In this document: positions 33,235-43,249 of the stretch, piece by piece
How the letters are laid out: each line of letters opens with the position of its first letter
Numbering within the stretch: the first letter of the stretch is position 1
Assembly (NCBI GenBank): GCA_964016985.1
Contig: OZ024836.1
Location: 38,250,803-38,314,802 of the forward strand
Origin: Anodontia alba
Taxonomy: Eukaryota > Mollusca > Bivalvia > Lucinida > Lucinidae
Direction: 5' to 3'
Length of the DNA stretch: 64,000 nucleotides
Program-made: the position numbers and the translations under genes
Notes under the pieces: generated by a model
Told to the model about the DNA's origin: nothing
The model's input: the letters and a program-made list of their open reading frames with translations, nothing else
Databases searched by the model: none

Positions 33235-33842
33235 TTCGAATAAAAATAAGGTATATCACACAAGAATTGACCAGCAATCGATTCCAACAATGAGTCCCAT
33301 GCGGTCTAGATCTCTGAAACGGTTCGTAGATGGAACAAGAAATTTGATTCTTGGTTAGAGACGACTGAAAATGCACCCGAATCAGGAAGGCCAAAATCTG
33401 CATATTGTGACGAAATTGTATCAAAGGTAAACGAAATGGTTGAAAAAAGATGCTAGGTATACAGTACGCGTTATAACACGAATGGTTGGCATCTCGCTAT
33501 CAAGGGGTTATTGCATTCTAAAGAATAGCTTGAATGACAGGTAGATTTCTGCCAAATGGGTGCTTGATTTGTTGACTGATGGTCGAAAGAAGCAAAGAGT
33601 CAAAATAGCCAAACAATTGCTCAAAATATTTCCAAAATAAAGGAATTTGCAAATGTACGAGTAGTCACTGGCGATGAAACTTGGGTTGATTATTTTGAAT
33701 CTATTTGGAAACTGCAAAAGACCAGTAATTGTTAAAAGCACGTTAAATGCAAAGGAGGTTTTGCATGCAATGTCCTCTGGTGAAGGCGTTGCAATATAGG
33801 TTCCAATGAAGTACTGGGAAATGCTACAAAAATGCAATGAAG

Positions 33843-33874
<32 letters not shown>

Positions 33875-34280
33875 AGAAATGGTGCCCAGTCACGGGTTTC
33901 AAACATATCCTACTTCTACATGATCCCATACATCTGTCATTGTTACACTTGTTTGCCAAAAAAAAGGCCAGTTTTACCACATCCTCCTTATTCACAAGAC
34001 CCTTGCCCCTTGTGACGTCTTCTTTTTTTCCGAAATTGAAAACCTTCCTCGCTGGACGGATATATAGGTCCATACAGGTGCTTGGATCTGCAGTATACCA
34101 GTACCTTACCTGCATACCTAAAATAGCGTACAGCGACGCATTCCGGATTCATGGACTGAGAGTTTGCATTTCTAGTCTGAGGACTTCTTTAAGTGTTTGA
34201 AATAAAAAGAAAATTAGTGATTACTTACATTTTGAACATTCCCGGTCAAAATAAGCAACTCTTTTCGAACACCCCGTACA
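33235..34280 (+). pseudogene. mariner-family transposase relic with right terminal repeat
   Basis: A decayed copy of an animal mariner DNA transposon. Frame-broken matches run in the expected order. First comes LKRFVDG, then ITRMVGISLSRG (helix-turn-helix part) and SAKWVLDLLTDGRKKQRV. Next comes VTGDETWVDYFE, which holds the first catalytic Asp. Last come LPHPPYSQD near the third acid and GSAVYQYLTCIPKIAYSDAF near the C-terminus. Several stops and frameshifts separate the pieces. Where the second catalytic Asp (HDNA-type motif) should be, there is a run of about 30 A at 33843-33872. The right end at about 34246-34280 reads, reversed, TACGGGGTGTTCGAAAAGAG, a mariner-like terminal repeat. No matching left repeat was found. 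It is inactive and lies between the globin first exons. Confidence 0.85.
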
Positions 34281-34330
34281 TGTAAAGCGATTGGATTTAA
34301 GAAAAAAAAAAACTAATTTTTTTGTCCTAG

Positions 34331-34512
34331 TGTGTACTAATCTTTGGCGGTATGGGTGTATCGGAATGTCACTCAGTGACGATACCTGGATGTGTGAGGC
34401 TGTATTTAGTTCTGAGGATGACAACGATGTCATTTCTAGTTTACTAAAGAGGCAGACAACAAATATACCCGATATGGATGGTATTTTGTCAAAAGTTTGC
34501 ACAGCCACCTAG
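34331..34512 (+). CDS. candidate terminal exon, unassigned (possibly of globin paralogue 1)
   Basis: A stretch with good coding character opens behind a strong acceptor (a T-run, then GTCCTAG) and ends at a TAG at 34510-34512. It reads VCTNLWRYGCIGMSLSDD, then an acidic tail with SSEDDNDVISSLLKRQ. The first 16 residues can be laid against the last turns of a globin H-helix (L, aromatic, small hydrophobics, Met at the usual spacing), and I recall that globin X genes have an additional intron in helix H. The match is short. The acceptor implies phase 1, which does not fit a phase-0 H-helix intron, and no exons between it and 32363 were found. It may belong to another gene. Confidence 0.35.
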
Positions 34513-34733
34513 CAGCAGTCCCACTGACCGTTTGTTTTGATAAGAAAGAATTCCAGTTGGGTGTTATATATACTATCGGTAGCTAACTAACGTTTAGCAT
34601 GCAAAGGCATTGTTTTTCCTCGGGTGCCAAAGATGCATTCAGGCGAAAGAAACGTACAGTGTTCGATTATATGAATGCTATGTTATTTACGTGTTGATCC
34701 CATTTTTGTAATTATTAATTGCTAAGGCTAGAT

Positions 34734-34835
34734 ATGTTGTGGGGCAAGCTTGTTATAAAGACTGATGATGAAGGTAATGTTGTGAGTAATAAGTTTGGGT
34801 GGGAGGTGTTTCGTCTCTTTGATAGATGTAAGTAG
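34734..34835 (+). CDS. small ORF of coding appearance, unknown product
   Basis: 33 codons from ATG to TAG. The peptide has WGKLVIKTDDEGNVVSNKFG followed by WEVFRLFDRCK. The alternation of hydrophobic strand-like and polar turn-like segments looks like real protein. There is no splice site I trust on either side; it could be a remnant of a mobile element or a terminal exon. Its stop codon lies in the left arm of a perfect 13-bp hairpin (34831-34863, AGTAGTATAGGGT and complement, 7-base loop). Confidence 0.3.
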   Translation: MLWGKLVIKTDDEGNVVSNKFGWEVFRLFDRCK

Positions 34836-35115
34836 TATAGGGTGCCACTAACCCTATACTACTGATGTACTTTAACTACACGTGTATTAATTCCCCTTCA
34901 ATACCCGTCCCTGAATTATTATTATTCATCTTTACTCTAACTGGTGTAAGTGCGGTGAAACTTCACCCAGTACTTTACTTCTGTGTATTTTATAGTTTCT
35001 TGTCAGTTGTATTAGTTAGCCCATTCCGGGCTTTTGAAAACTTATGGAATATTTACCGATGACGACTAACCAGCTGAAAAACGCTTGTCTGGTCGAAATA
35101 GATTTTATCTGTATA

Positions 35116-35335
35116 TATCGAGGGTTGAGCGCAAGACTATGGTAACTCAAACATATTTTTGAAACCCTTGTTTAGGGGCAACTTGGACCCCTTTGTAAAC
35201 AATGCAAATTTAGGTGCCATTGCTCATACGAGAAAGAAATGTTGTAATCTTCATAACGCCTTCATGGTGAGGAGATTAGGTTTGGGGGAAAAACAACCAT
35301 CTGACTTACGCCAGTCTTGCGCTCAACCCTCGATA
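35116..35335. repeat. MITE, TATCGAGGGTTGAGCGCAAG family, copy 1
   Basis: 220 bp. TATCGAGGGTTGAGCGCAAG and its complement form the ends, with TA at the very border on both sides. The interior has GGGGCAACTTGGACCCC, AAATTTAGGTGCCATTGCTC and CTTCATGGTGAGGAGATTAG. A second copy is at 42950-43198 in opposite orientation. Confidence 0.88.
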
Positions 35336-35554
35336 TGTTCATTGCTTTCAATTGTCATTCCTTTTAGGATCTATTGATCTTTTCTTCAACTGGTATAAGC
35401 ACCATATGGTTGTTGTAAAACGCCTCTCACTACCTTTCCTTTATGATGAGTTAGGGATTTTGAAACTTACAACCACGGACCGACCAAATATATATTTTTT
35501 CTACTATAGAAGCGGAGGGTGAGGATTAGGATCCCTTAAAACTAGCTTGAGCAC

Positions 35555-35720
35555 CCCCCCTACACCTTCCGCCCCCTCCCCCCCACCACCCACACACACA
35601 CACACTCACACACCACCCCAGTAATGCATTACTGACCGTTCCAAGGCCGTACTTTCTTCGTTGTACTTTGTTTCTTTATTGTTATGCAGTGTTTCACTTT
35701 ATAATGTTTTTTTTTTCAAC
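35555..35720. repeat. C-rich tract and composite-repeat fragment
   Basis: A run rich in CCCCCC and CACACA (35555-35625) followed by ACTGACCGTTCCAAGGCCGT and GTGTTTCACTTTATAATG. The latter phrases also occur at 6230-6420 and 48610-48640, marking the composite repeat. Confidence 0.6.
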
Positions 35721-35840
35721 AGTTATGTATGTTAAAGATATATTCAGTTAAATTTGGGTACCAGAGTTTTTACCTTTTTGGGAAAGTTGCCATCTGTACT
35801 TGTCTTCTGTTCGTTCTGTGGCTACTTGTATTGTCTGTCT

Positions 35841-36118
35841 ATCAAGAAAACATACCTATATAATTTTGACCCCCTTAAACCCCACTTTTATACAGTAAAA
35901 CTAGAGTTTACAGGGATATACATTATTTTCCATATTTCTGCTCAAAAACATAGATTTGGGGTACTCGTTAGAATCGGTTCGTCGAGGCGGTTTTAACGAG
36001 TACCCACAATCTACGTTTTGAGCAGAGAAATGAAAAATATCAGAATTTTTTATCTGAAAATTTACATTTTTTGGTGGTAAAATTTTCAGAATGTTTGAAT
36101 AGGCATGTTTTCGTAATG
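35841..36118. repeat. MITE, CATYACGAAAACA family, copy 5
   Basis: Left end ATCAAGAAAACATACC (worn), right end GGCATGTTTTCGTAATG. The GGGGTTT box is at the left and the CTGAAAATTTACAT box at the right. The central hairpin has TTAGAATCGGTTCG on one side and CGAGGCGGTTTTAACG on the other, with a few mismatches. Orientation is as in copy 2. Confidence 0.85.
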
Positions 36119-36689
36119 TTTCTCTGTAGTGTCTGGCGCTTGATGTAGATCTGATTGTATCAGTTCCTGAGTGCACTTAATTACTTTACACCAGAGTCAC
36201 TGATGAAGATTAAATGGCCAAAACTAGATAATCTGTCCTAGAAACCTAAACTCCGACAGCTCAGCTTTTTAATCAGTGTGTCTATTTGGAAGTGTGTCAG
36301 TGTGTTTACCGTCTGTTATTTGGAAGATATCATAAAACACTGCTCATTGAGTGCTGAGTGCTATTTCTCGTGGATTCATCGAACAGGCATACCCATTTTA
36401 CAGTCTCTGGCATTCCCGGACAGAGAGTAAATTCTCTTCAACTATTTTCTAGCTACAACAGACAAATTATTTCATAAAGTTTATTATTGTCTCATAACTA
36501 TTAAACTGTAATTAATTTATGTCTTACGGACCAATAGGTACACACAGAACAATAAAGAAAAACTGCCTGTTTGCATGTCAAATTGTCATTTCAGCCTCAT
36601 ATGGGAATGATAACTAACATATTACTGTATGTCTATTGGATTGGTGGTTTCTTTTAAAGTATTGGCTAAAGAAAATAACACAAACCAGT

Positions 36690-36895
36690 TCAAGAGGACT
36701 AAGAGCCACAACATGAGAATGCATACTGACATGTTCGCCCAACAAAGACTAAATCAGCCTGTGCACCCACGATGTAAGATTAGTCCACCGCATGAAGAAA
36801 CTTTACAGCATTGGTTATTCAAAACATTCCCATATTATGCTGCACCGGCTAATCTGAATTTTGGCTTGGCACATATGTCCGCAGGTGAGTTGTCT
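36690..36895. repeat. MITE, ACGTACCTTCTGACATG family, decayed copy
   Basis: TGACATGTTCGCCCAACAAAG, ATCAGCCTGTGCACC, CCGCATGAAGAAACTTTAC and GGCTTGGCACATATGTCC follow the family order, but the terminal ACGTACC is not preserved. Confidence 0.6.
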
Positions 36896-36948
36896 GACGC
36901 TGCGGTTTTGTGGTTGATATAAACTTACTATGCATCATGTTCCCAAGT

Positions 36949-37181
36949 CATTATGAAAAGATGCCTATTCAAATATACTAAAATATTTACCACCAAAAAT
37001 GAAACTTTTCAGATGAAAAATTCTAATATTGTTTGATCGCCGAGGCGGTTCTAATGAGTACCCACAATCTATGTTTTTGAGCAGAAATAAGAAAAACAAT
37101 GTATACCCTGTAAACCCTAGTTTTACTATATAAAATTGAGGTTTAAGGGGGTTTAAATTATATAGGCATATTTTCGTGATG
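36949..37181. repeat. MITE, CATYACGAAAACA family, copy 6 (half hairpin)
   Basis: Ends CATTATGAAAAGATGCC and GGCATATTTTCGTGATG are present. The left arm of the central hairpin is lost: after AAATTCTAATATTG the sequence resumes at GATCGCCGAGGCGGTTCTAA with an intact right arm. About 45 bp are missing relative to other copies. A decayed GTATACCC...TATTGGGG fragment follows at 37270-37350. Confidence 0.8.
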
Positions 37182-37402
37182 TTATTTACCAGAAGTCAAG
37201 GTTGTGACTATTTGAATCGACCCCTTTTGATGCAGTCTATCGATTTGGTATTTTGTCCTAAATTCTCACAATAATGTATACCCTTGTTTTCACTATACAT
37301 TATGGGGGAATATTTGGGCACATATTATATGAACTTGTTATGGTAATGGATAATCCTAACACATGTTAAGTGTTTCTTTAATTTTAACACATTATATGGA
37401 TT

Positions 37403-37631
37403 CAGGGCCCGTTTGTTCAAACGCGTCGTTAGCTTAACGAGCTCGTTAGTGGTCAAAATTTTAACCGTTCTAGTAAGTACAATATTTAGTTCACAAAAAT
37501 GTTTGCTGAAAAATGTGAGTAGCTTTCACATTTTTTTCAGCAAAAATAATAGATATATGCCATATCTAATGGTCAAACTTTTAACGATACGTTAACTAAC
37601 AACATCGATAGTTTTGAACAACTGGGCCCTG
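37403..37631. repeat. MITE, CAGGGCCCGTTTGTTCAAA family
   Basis: 229 bp bounded by CAGGGCCCGTTTGTTCAAA and, reversed, CAGGGCCCAGTTGTTCAAAA. The interior is symmetric: CGTTAGCTTAACGAG, TGGTCAAAATTTTAACCGTT on one side and AATGGTCAAACTTTTAACG on the other, with AAAAATGTGA / TCACATTTTT at the tip. It is a single copy here, with no transposase. Confidence 0.85.
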
Positions 37632-39614
37632 GTTTATAGTTTATTGGTCAATTAATATAGTTTTGCTACTGAAAGAAATCAAGAAATCCATACTTCACAA
37701 TTTAAACTGTAAAAGTGAATTATGGTGCGTTTTCATTTCCCCCCTCGAAGAATGAAATATCTGCACGCCTTTGTTAAACTTGTACTGATGTATTCCTGTT
37801 TCCGTTAGCGATTAGCGCACAAGAAATCTCATTTAAAGGAATCATTTAAGACACTGTCTTAAAGTCTAAGATGTTTTGCCATATTGAAATACTGACTTGG
37901 TATAGGAATTTCACTATGACGGTGCATGCAGCAACTGTTTTTTTGTGCGTCTAATGCGTAGCTTGCTTATTTCTCGTATGAGAACATCGTAGACCAATAT
38001 CAGATGCCCCTTCAGGCAGTGTCTGATCTTGGTCTACACTGTTTGACACTCATCAACATGTTTTAGACACAAAGACAGGTAGTAAATGTACCTGTTCAAC
38101 TGTTAGGATACATATGGTAAGCAGTAGTTTAGACTGAAAACAAATACGGTCGACTTTCAGTACTACAGACTGGAGAAATGTTTCGTTTTTGCAGCCAATA
38201 TAAATCTAGAGGAGACGCCTCATGACGAGCCGTTCAATGAATGCTTAAATGAAGGCTTTCAATCAGGATACAGATTGTTTGCCTTAAAGTTTCATTGTTT
38301 TATTCTTTTATTATTGCCAATGCTATGTGCCGTTTTGTCATTTCATTTTTGAGAGATTATACTCGAGGGAATTATTCAGCTTCTTCTCTGCCAACGGGTT
38401 ATTATTTCCATATGTCCCTTATATTAGCACGTAATTATAATACGACGTCAGATATCTGGTAATTCCAAATATTAATGTTTGAAATTTGGCTTCAGCAGAA
38501 AGCAAGAGAGTTGTTCTGAAAATGCATTACTAGGATTAAGTATCAAATGGTGTTTTAAATATGATAAAATGACACTGATTTTATAGACGGCCAAACTGAC
38601 CTGTCGCTTTGGCCTTTTTCAAATGTTTGTAAGTAAATGAATATTTAAATATTTTCAGCATTAAACAGAGATATCCTTTACAGGTGAGAATATCTGTTTC
38701 ACGTAGGCGGCGGGTTTTCTGTCTTCCATGCCTAAATTGTAAGTTTGTATATGATACTGTGTTGTTGCATGAACACGGATTCGCAATAAAATATGTTTAA
38801 AGTAAATAGTACAGTTGACATATCCTTATGAATGTTAACTGCAAAGGCCAAACCGACTAGTCAGATTGGTCGAACTATATTATGTGCCTTTGATATTACA
38901 CCTCAGTCTGAGTAAAAACCTTTCCAGGACACCATAGAACCATTTGATGCAGTAGAATATACATTGTATCTGTTTTAAGCAAAAAGTTTTTATTTTTATC
39001 AAATAGCCCTACTTCACTGGCTGATTCTGTGCTATTCGCATATACCCAACATATCTTTTTTCCAAGGCGCGGTTCATTCTAAATGCGGTATGCAAGAGAA
39101 AATAACCAATATCTCATATTCACTCATGATCTACGTCGTCCGCTAACAGATTTATCAGATACTTAAATATAATGATAAGGAAAGAAGGTCCTGATTCGAA
39201 TGTGATTTGCAAGCTGATCGGAATCGTGATAGCGCGCATGCAGTAAGGTACATTATCCCTTTCAGCCGTTGAATGGGGCGGAACACACCAGGTAGCTTCT
39301 CTGCTATTTTGGACAAAAGAGACATCTTCTGTGACTTCCTGTTTGCTTTCACGCACAGCTCCAAAATATCTGCTGTACTATTTTGGCCTCTGAAAAGGAG
39401 TTTGCTTTAAAAGGAAATAATTTGTCCCCATTGTTTAATTTCCCTTAACAGTGGAAAACAATATATAATGAAAATATCAAATACTTCGTAACTATATATG
39501 TATAATTATGCACAATTAACTATAGTAGAAAATAGAAAATTGCGCTTGAGACTGCTGTTAGAAGCAAGTAACTGTCTTCATTGTCATAACTGGAACCATC
39601 TATTGCTGGTTATA
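37632..39614. other. no gene; upstream of second globin exon
   Basis: 38000-38050 contains a worn hairpin (GTAGACCAATATCAGATG ... TGTCTGATCTTGGTCTAC, then ACTGTTTGAC) of the TTAACCC-type hairpin superfamily. 39385-39450 contains a CCCTTCTGAAAAGG-type short repeat. The rest is unrecognised. The promoter of the globin exon is presumably in its last part, but no core element is assignable. Confidence 0.4.
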
Positions 39615-39790
39615 ATGGGCAATGGTTGTTGCAAAAGGAGGATTCGTGATAAGTGTTACCTAGCTCAAAATGTCGTAGTGATTACCAGAGGAATATATAC
39701 CCTGTCTGATGTGGAAAAGGCATCGATAAAGAGTCATTGGGATACACTTAAAGTCCATGTGTCAAATGTTGGAATAATAACATTCATGAA
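39615..39790 (+). CDS. globin-X-like globin, first coding exon, paralogue 2 (partial)
   Basis: About 58 residues. The frame is open for 39 codons upstream, but I start at the ATG giving MGNGCCKRRIRD: Gly2 for myristoylation, a Cys-Cys pair for palmitoylation and a basic patch, a plausible membrane anchor. A linker leads to the A-helix, LSDVEKASIKSHWDTLKVH, with the conserved Trp, and the B-helix NVGIITFMK, with Phe at B10 and Lys at B12. The exon ends ATGAA|GTAAGT, again two bases into the B12 codon (B12.2, phase 2). It aligns without gaps from L-SxxEK to the donor with the exon at 32182-32363, sharing EK, W, LK-HV-NVG and the B10 Phe, so the two are paralogues. Position 6 is Cys where myristoyltransferase prefers Ser or Thr, so the acylation call is weaker than for paralogue 1. 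Later exons were not found in the remaining 24 kb. Confidence 0.7.
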
Positions 39791-39891
39791 GTAAGTAATA
39801 TAGTTTATGCTTATTTTTAGGGACTCCACAAACAAGTTTATGAGCCTATTTGTTACGGAGTGTTTGCTATTAGGAATTTTCAAATGACATA

Positions 39892-40160
39892 AACTTCCAT
39901 AGCGCAGTCGGCAGCGAATCTGACTGCAGATTCAGGGGTCGCTAGTTCGAAGCCTAGCTCGGCCATATACGTTTTATAAAGATTGATCATTCTGCGGTCA
40001 TTCTCCTCCTTCCGCTGATTCAAGAAGGGGCAGATTTCAGTTTCTGGCGAAAGCATGTGCACATGTTCTGGGTAACCACTTAGAGGACTACGCCTGCCCA
40101 GGAAAATGTGAGTAGGTTAATTGACTTGACCTTAACTGCGTTGACGGTTTCATAAAATTC
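39892..40160 (+). mobile_element. tRNA-derived SINE, divergent head
   Basis: The tRNA-like head reads TAGCGCAGTCGGCAGCG (A-box) and TAGTTCGAAGCCTA (B-box), different from the head of the copies at 9331, 29813 and 61379. The body after about 70 bp (CTTCCGCTGATTCAAGAAG, GTTTCTGGCGAAAGCATG, GAGGACTACGCCTGCCCAGG) is the same SINE body. The tail is ACCCAAACCCAAACAAAC. It starts about 100 bp inside the presumed first intron of globin paralogue 2. Confidence 0.75.
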
Positions 40161-40216
40161 CAACCCAAACCCAAACAAACATTCGCTTGTACTCAGACAG
40201 TTTTGAGTTTGCTGCA

Positions 40217-40496
40217 CATCACGAAAACACGCCTATATAATTTAGACCCCCCTTAAACCCCACTTTTATATAGTAAAACTGGGGTTTACAGGGGTATACA
40301 TTATTTTTCTTATTTCTGATCAAAACATAGATTGTGGGTACTCGTTAGAACCGCCTCGTCGAGGCGGTTCTAACGAGTACCCACAATCTATATTTTGAGC
40401 AGAAGTAAGAAAAATATCAGAATTTTTTATCTGAAAATTCTCATTTATTTGGTGGTAAAATTTTCTATATATTTGAATAGGCGTGTTTTCGTAATG
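40217..40496. repeat. MITE, CATYACGAAAACA family, copy 7
   Basis: 280 bp, among the best preserved. CATCACGAAAACACGCC / GGCGTGTTTTCGTAATG ends, the AAACCCC...GGGGTTT box on the left, and a perfect central hairpin (GTACTCGTTAGAACCGCCTC and complement, the tip ending GTCGAC-like). Orientation is as in copy 2. Confidence 0.92.
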
Positions 40497-40699
40497 ATAT
40501 GAAATACTGCGACGGAGAATTTGTTAGAGATTGCACATGTTAATATTTCAATAGCACCACCCTTAAAAAGTAAATGCCTCATTTACGAGTTTGCCCTTTC
40601 CATCACGTCACAGGTAATTAAAACACTGTTTAATTGCTGATGCAGTGACATTATGCATAGCTCCAGATAAGTTTTTTTTTAATCAAAACTATTAACATG

Positions 40700-40797
40700 T
40701 TTCTCCACAGGTAACATATCTATGCTGTGTACTCACTAGATGCGCCTCAACGAGACGCTTTTTATAAGAACCCACAACTCACGTTTTCCTGGAGAAA
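40700..40797. repeat. CGCCTCG hairpin core, variant with TTTCTCC arms
   Basis: Outer arms TTTCTCCACAGG / TTTTCCTGGAGAAA enclose GTACTCACTAGATGCGCCTC and CGAGACGCTTTTTATAAGAA. It is the same subfamily as 22076-22170. Confidence 0.7.
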
Positions 40798-40803
40798 TAA
40801 GAA

Positions 40804-42490
40804 AATTATTTACTTGATAACCTTTCTTATCTGGAGCTTTGTACTATGGCAGAAAGAAGTTTTCGTTCCAATTAACTTAATCATTCCCACGGGACCGCTA
40901 CGCTATGATAAAGTTAATTCTGACACTGGTATGGCTATAGAAACAGTGATTTAGATATTTTGTAAAATTGCTAGGCAGTTTTATATGTCCACTAATCCTC
41001 AAACGACGACGATGGGATCTCGGTGAGCTTTGAGACTACCATAAATCCTGATACTAGCATCAATATGAAGATTATTTACTTTCTCCTTGGTTAAAACATA
41101 TTTTATTTCCAAACATTCCATGACGGTATACATTGTACATAATAAATAGGATCAGAACGAAAGTATGACTATTTATTTATTTGTTTATTTATTTATTTAC
41201 TCCCTCAATAATCTAATTTGTACAAATAGTGACGGAAATATGTTAGATAATAGGGATCTCATTTTATGGATGTGAAGAATTTAAGATACAGAATTAAAAC
41301 AAAAAGACAAAAAAGTCAACCAAATATATGAAGGGCAATGAAAGAGCATACCGGAAATCTATAATATGTTCAAATATTAATGTTTAGAAATACTGAGATC
41401 CACAAGCAGTTATGTTGATTGGACCCTCAAGTTTCTCACCGTGCAAAGATCAGGCATGCTAAAAGCAAACGCCCTGGCCTGACTTTTGGATGTGCAGGAA
41501 GGTTTGCGCTCCTACTATTTACATATAGCTGTCTGGCAATCGCATGAATCAATATTTTTTTGTAGACCAAAGCCAAGTATGTGCATCCACACAGTCTGAA
41601 TAATCTAGCGAGATAACTAATATAACTATTTCTGCAATATATTAACATAACTTTGACAATTAAATGAGCTGAAGGAGCAGTCATGTCTGTTTTTAACATG
41701 ACTGACAGCATTTATCCTTAAAAGCTTTGCTTTGAAGTGTAAAGTGCATGTGTCGGCTAGCAGCGCACATCCTCACTGGGCGCATATCAACTGCCAAGAT
41801 CCACCCACGAAGCACAACAGCCGTAGACATCTGGTAGAAGGCACACTCGATTTAGCGCTCCGCTGAAGACTCATCGATTGTTATGATTCTCGAAAAAAAA
41901 ATCGACGCAGGATCAACTAAACGATGTTATCTGTTCCGAACAACTGCGGTTGGACCGAAATCAACATAGAGATCGAGAGTTAAAATCTGCTACATGGGAA
42001 AATCAAGATAGTTTTCATGACTTAGTAATAGGTGGTTGTGCGTTTAACAACACCGCCTGCTCCTCCCGCTGACACACACACATACACATACAGACACACA
42101 CTAACGGTGTGTGTTATTACAATACAGATCAATTTAAGCATACATGGTGTATTTTAAACTGTCTACATAACTCCTTACAGAATATAGGCATGGGGTGTGA
42201 TTGTCAGAAGAAAAGATAATATTCTAGTTATTACTTTTTGAAGCTTTTACTTTTATTTCTCGTGGGATCAAAGTTCCACAAGCCGATGCTAGGGGATATA
42301 CGCGGCTCTAGCTACCACATTACTGTAATATGAAGAGTCTTAATGAAACCGACACTCCAAGTTTCGTTCTTTTATGTCTTCTTTGTGTCCAAGGGTAACC
42401 TTATAGTCTTTATTTGACTTCACTGCAGTTGATGTTAAATGGCGTGTAGCGGTCTAAAATCTCCCATATTTCATCACAATGCAGTTTATA
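40804..42490. other. no gene; microsatellites and worn repeats
   Basis: 41170-41200 is a TTTA-rich run, and 42072-42105 a short CA-rich run. 42250-42420 holds the AAACCGACACTCC module of the composite repeat at 12355 and 15830. At 42190 an ATG opens nine codons (MGCDCQKKR) directly after an AG; see the rejected items. Confidence 0.4.
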
Positions 42491-42828
42491 TACAGTCAAA
42501 CCGGTCATCTCGACTTCGCTTATCTCGACTAACCCGTTCGACTAGAAGTGAAAACCTGGTCCCTGTTTCGACAAGGCAATTTCATAAAAGCTGACAAAAT
42601 ATTGTGGAAAAGAGGAGAAACTGTTCCTAAGGAACAATGTCCCTTCTTTTCCACAATATTTTCGTTATATCCCTAACTTTAGGAGTGTCAAATTACATAT
42701 TCTTTTTGAAATGTAATTGTTATTTTTTTTTCTCAATTCTGCGAATCTGATATGTCGAGGTACGGATATCTCGAAGTATTTCAGGTAATCAATTAGACAT
42801 CGAGATAATGAGAGTCAACCTTAAATAT
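42491..42828. repeat. pogo-like MITE (TACAGTCGACTCTCGTTATC), copy 3
   Basis: About 338 bp. The left end TACAGTCAAACCGGTCATCT and the right end AATGAGAGTCAACC are worn, but the subterminal CTTATCTCGACT / TATCTCGAAGT motifs and the central hairpin (AATATTGTGGAAAAGAGG and complement) are intact. Confidence 0.78.
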
Positions 42829-42949
42829 GGTTTTATTTTCCTTGAATTATGGAGCCCATGCTGACACTTTTGACACTTTTGAAATCGAGTTCCACTAAAG
42901 CCGAGTGTGTGTTGATGCCTATGCAGCTCTGCAAATTACAATGCTACCA

Positions 42950-43198
42950 TATCGAGGGTTGAGCGCAAGACTATCGTAAGTCAGATGGTTGTTTTTCCCC
43001 AAACCTAATCTCCTCACCATGAAGGCGTTATGAAGATTACAACATTTCTTTCTGTAAACAATGAAAATTTAGGTGCCATTGCTCGTAAGAGCAATGGCAC
43101 CTAAATTTGCATTGTTTACAAAGGGGTCCAAGTTGCCCCTAAACAAGGGTTTCAAAAATATGTTTGAGTTACCATAGTCTTGCGCTCAACCCTCGATA
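42950..43198. repeat. MITE, TATCGAGGGTTGAGCGCAAG family, copy 2
   Basis: 249 bp in inverted orientation relative to 35116-35335. It has an additional internal foldback absent from copy 1: AGGTGCCATTGCTCGTAAGA followed by GCAATGGCACCTAAATTTGC, so the AAATTTAGGTGCCATTGCTC segment is present on both arms. Confidence 0.88.
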
Positions 43199-43249
43199 TG
43201 AAGTGTCTCAGTTTCTCAATGAAGCCGAGACTACGATTGTCGTTCTTTC

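Noticed and set aside
34221..34508. Minus-strand 95-codon frame ending CTGCSKRVAYFDRECSKCK, which looks like a zinc ribbon
   Set aside because: The cysteine-rich end lies in the terminal repeat of the mariner relic and in sequence beyond it, and the rest is antisense to a better + strand candidate. The Cys spacing is coincidental.
42190..42219. ATG opening MGCDCQKKR after an AG, resembling a third acylated globin start
   Set aside because: The frame stops after nine codons with no GT donor at the right place and no helix A sequence in reach. The resemblance is a few residues only.
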